DNA of 64,000 nucleotides, taken from positions 19,880,254-19,944,253 of the forward strand of contig OX579641.1 of the NCBI GenBank assembly GCA_951230915.1. Direction: 5' to 3'. The DNA comes from Antitrichia curtipendula (Eukaryota > Streptophyta > Bryopsida > Hypnales > Leucodontaceae). Below the pieces are notes generated by a model. It did no database searches. It saw only the letters and a program-made list of their open reading frames with translations, and was not told the origin of the DNA. Below, piece after piece: positions 62,063-64,000 of the stretch. Positions within the stretch are counted from its first letter, which is position 1, and every line of letters starts with the position of its first letter. The translations under genes were made by a program, and so were the position numbers.

Positions 62063-63621
62063 ATAAAGTGAAACTATCTATAACCATCCATTTAAACAAT
62101 TCCACATGCTATGATGGGAAGTCAATTTAGCATATTGGCAATTAAAAATCATGAATTTTCAAAGAAATCATTGTAAGATTTTAATTTTGTATGAATATAT
62201 TATAAAATCTTCAATTCAACTTAATGATATATCAAAAAATGTATTCTAAATTCATATACGCATTTTAAGCAATTTGAATTGCTTGTAAATTGTAACTACA
62301 TATTTTTGAAATTGGTTTATGGTTCAAGTTGGTTTTAGGCACTTCCAAGCTTAAGAAAATATTGGGGCTTTAATGTTGGACAAATATAGATAAGGACACA
62401 ATTGAATTGAGGGTCCATAATGGGTACGCATACTTTACTTATCATTTCAATACTATACTCCAATTTATATTGCTCATGTAGAGTAGAGGAAATATTGAAA
62501 CAAATTCTGATTTAAAGGGCAAAATTCAACAATGAGGAAGTTTGTTTGTGGATCAAAAGAAAAGAAGCTTTGCATCAAGAAAAGCTAGGGTATGATGATC
62601 CATTATAGTTTTTGTCCATTGCACATGATTTTGAGTTATAAAATTTACAATTAATTTTTTACAATAGAATATTAAACTATAGAAACTTTACATGTATTTT
62701 AGCCTTTTCAAATATGAACTATAAAATAGATGTAGACTCCATAACGGAGACCAAATGTGGACATCAATGAATTTGACATGGGAATCTATACCTCAAAAAA
62801 GTATCTAAAAGTCAATTTCTACTTTAAAGCTAAGAGAGTAACTCGATGATAGTGGGTGCACCACTTTGTTACAAAGTTACTGCTAGTGAATAAAGACATA
62901 ATGTAAAATTCACGTTATAGTAGGCCTTTATAATACTATAGATTTCTAATGATACCCTATTTGACAATGTTTGTTCAATTTTTTTTGAATACATGACCTT
63001 TGCCTTGAACATGTATGAAAGAAAATTGCAAATTACATTAAAGCCATATAGAGGAAAATTTTGCCTACATAGTGTGAGTCTTTGTAATATGAAAGATGTA
63101 AATAATGATGTTTCCTAAATACATGTGCAATCAAATCTTAAAAAAGCTTCACAAATATTTTTCAATTGATTATTCTATAAAATTATAAAATAATATAAAA
63201 TAATTCACCAAAAATGGAATTCCCAATTTTATACATTGAAATTACATGTTGATCATGATTTTATAAAGCAATAGATTTAATAGGATAGTTTTGATAGGAT
63301 ATTCTATAAATAGAGTTTAAAAAAAAAATTGAAGGGCTTCATAGTAGGATTGCAAGACTTCTTGGAGGGTACTGTATAGTAAGGTCTACTTCATTTACAA
63401 ACTGCCAATTTGAACCATTCCAATTTTTATTCTATAGTATAGAATTTTTTTGGAATTTTTAGTCCTGCATAATTGACACTCAATTCTAACACAATTCCAA
63501 TCAAGCATACCAAATTTTAGTTTCAAAAAAACAAAATTCTATTTCTGGTGAATTTTTTAAGTCAATTTTTATGGTTTAACTAAATGTTATATTGAAAACA
63601 ATTGGTGATGAATTTTTAAAA
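62063..63621. other. Intergenic, no gene seen
   Basis: Strongly AT-rich; no coding frame or clear element borders. Confidence 0.6.
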
Positions 63622-64000
63622 TTTAATTGGATAGATATGTAGGGAACATCCATATGCACATCTTTTCTCTAACAAGCATTTCCAAAAATGTTTTATAATT
63701 CCCTCTAGGAAGAATTCAATGTGATGTGTCATATGACCAAACTTTGTGAAATAGATATCTCTATTTTAATTAGATTTTGGTATTTGATCCTTACTTTGTA
63801 ACTAATTTGTACATTTGACCATAATGGTACAATTATTTTGCCAAAATCTAGTTAAAATCTAGAGATATCTATTTCACAAAGTTTGGTCATGTGACACCTC
63901 ACATTGAATTCTTCCTAGAGGAAATTATGAAACATTTTTGAAAATGCTTGTTGAAGGAAAGATGTGCATATGAATGTCCCCTACATATCTATTCAATCAA
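63622..64000. repeat. Fold-back reaching the window end
   Basis: The left arm (63622-63780) and right arm (63841-64000) are inverse copies about 160 bp long ('ATAGATATGTAGGGAAC', 'GACCAAACTTTGTGAAATAG'), with a 60-nt loop. The right arm reaches the last base, so the full element may extend beyond the window. Confidence 0.75.

Overview
The window is nuclear DNA of a green plant (streptophyte). It holds four well-supported protein genes, all of plant families: a LysM receptor-like kinase, the beta subunit of PPi-dependent phosphofructokinase, a group IV calcium-dependent protein kinase with 12 exons, and the trans-Golgi protein ECHIDNA. Introns are GT-AG. Coding DNA is GC-richer than the strongly AT-rich intergenic DNA, which is crowded with short DNA transposons. 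The sequence does not fix the species; I infer a non-seed plant (bryophyte or lycophyte grade) from transposon content unlike flowering plants, with low confidence. No organellar, bacterial, tRNA, rRNA or CRISPR feature was recognised.

Layout. 0-9.5 kb: AT-rich DNA with a Tourist-like MITE, fold-back elements and several TTAA-flanked elements. 9.5-14.2 kb: the LYR-type LysM receptor gene, followed by a tandem array that copies its own last codons and 3' flank. 14.3-17.1 kb: a decayed Tc1/mariner transposase split by a TTAA element, which itself contains a third element. 17.1-22.4 kb: repeats and one decayed ORF. 22.4-26.1 kb: PFP-beta with an intron-free coding region, flanked on both sides by tandem duplications. 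26-30.9 kb: AT-rich. 30.9-34.5 kb: a compositionally distinct block with a TATA box and minisatellites. 34.9-37.6 kb: remnants of both genes of a PIF/Harbinger transposon, with a TTAA element between them. 39.4-44.9 kb: the CDPK gene. 45-57.4 kb: AT-rich DNA with hAT-type MITEs, nested TTAA elements, a long fold-back and a pair of palindromes. 57.7-61.1 kb: ECHIDNA and its upstream region. 61.1-64 kb: another TTAA element and a fold-back running off the window.

Most distinctive features. (1) About ten elements begin CCCCTAAAG or a close variant, end in the inverse, and sit between TTAA duplications, a piggyBac-like signature; one can be subtracted from a transposase gene to restore its reading frame exactly. 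(2) Tandem duplications hug three of the four genes. (3) Perfect palindromes differ between loci by paired, symmetry-keeping changes. The four genes are not an operon: a cell-surface chitin/LCO-type receptor, a Ca2+ sensor kinase, a cytosolic glycolytic enzyme and a secretory-pathway protein. A receptor-to-Ca2+-kinase link would be speculation.
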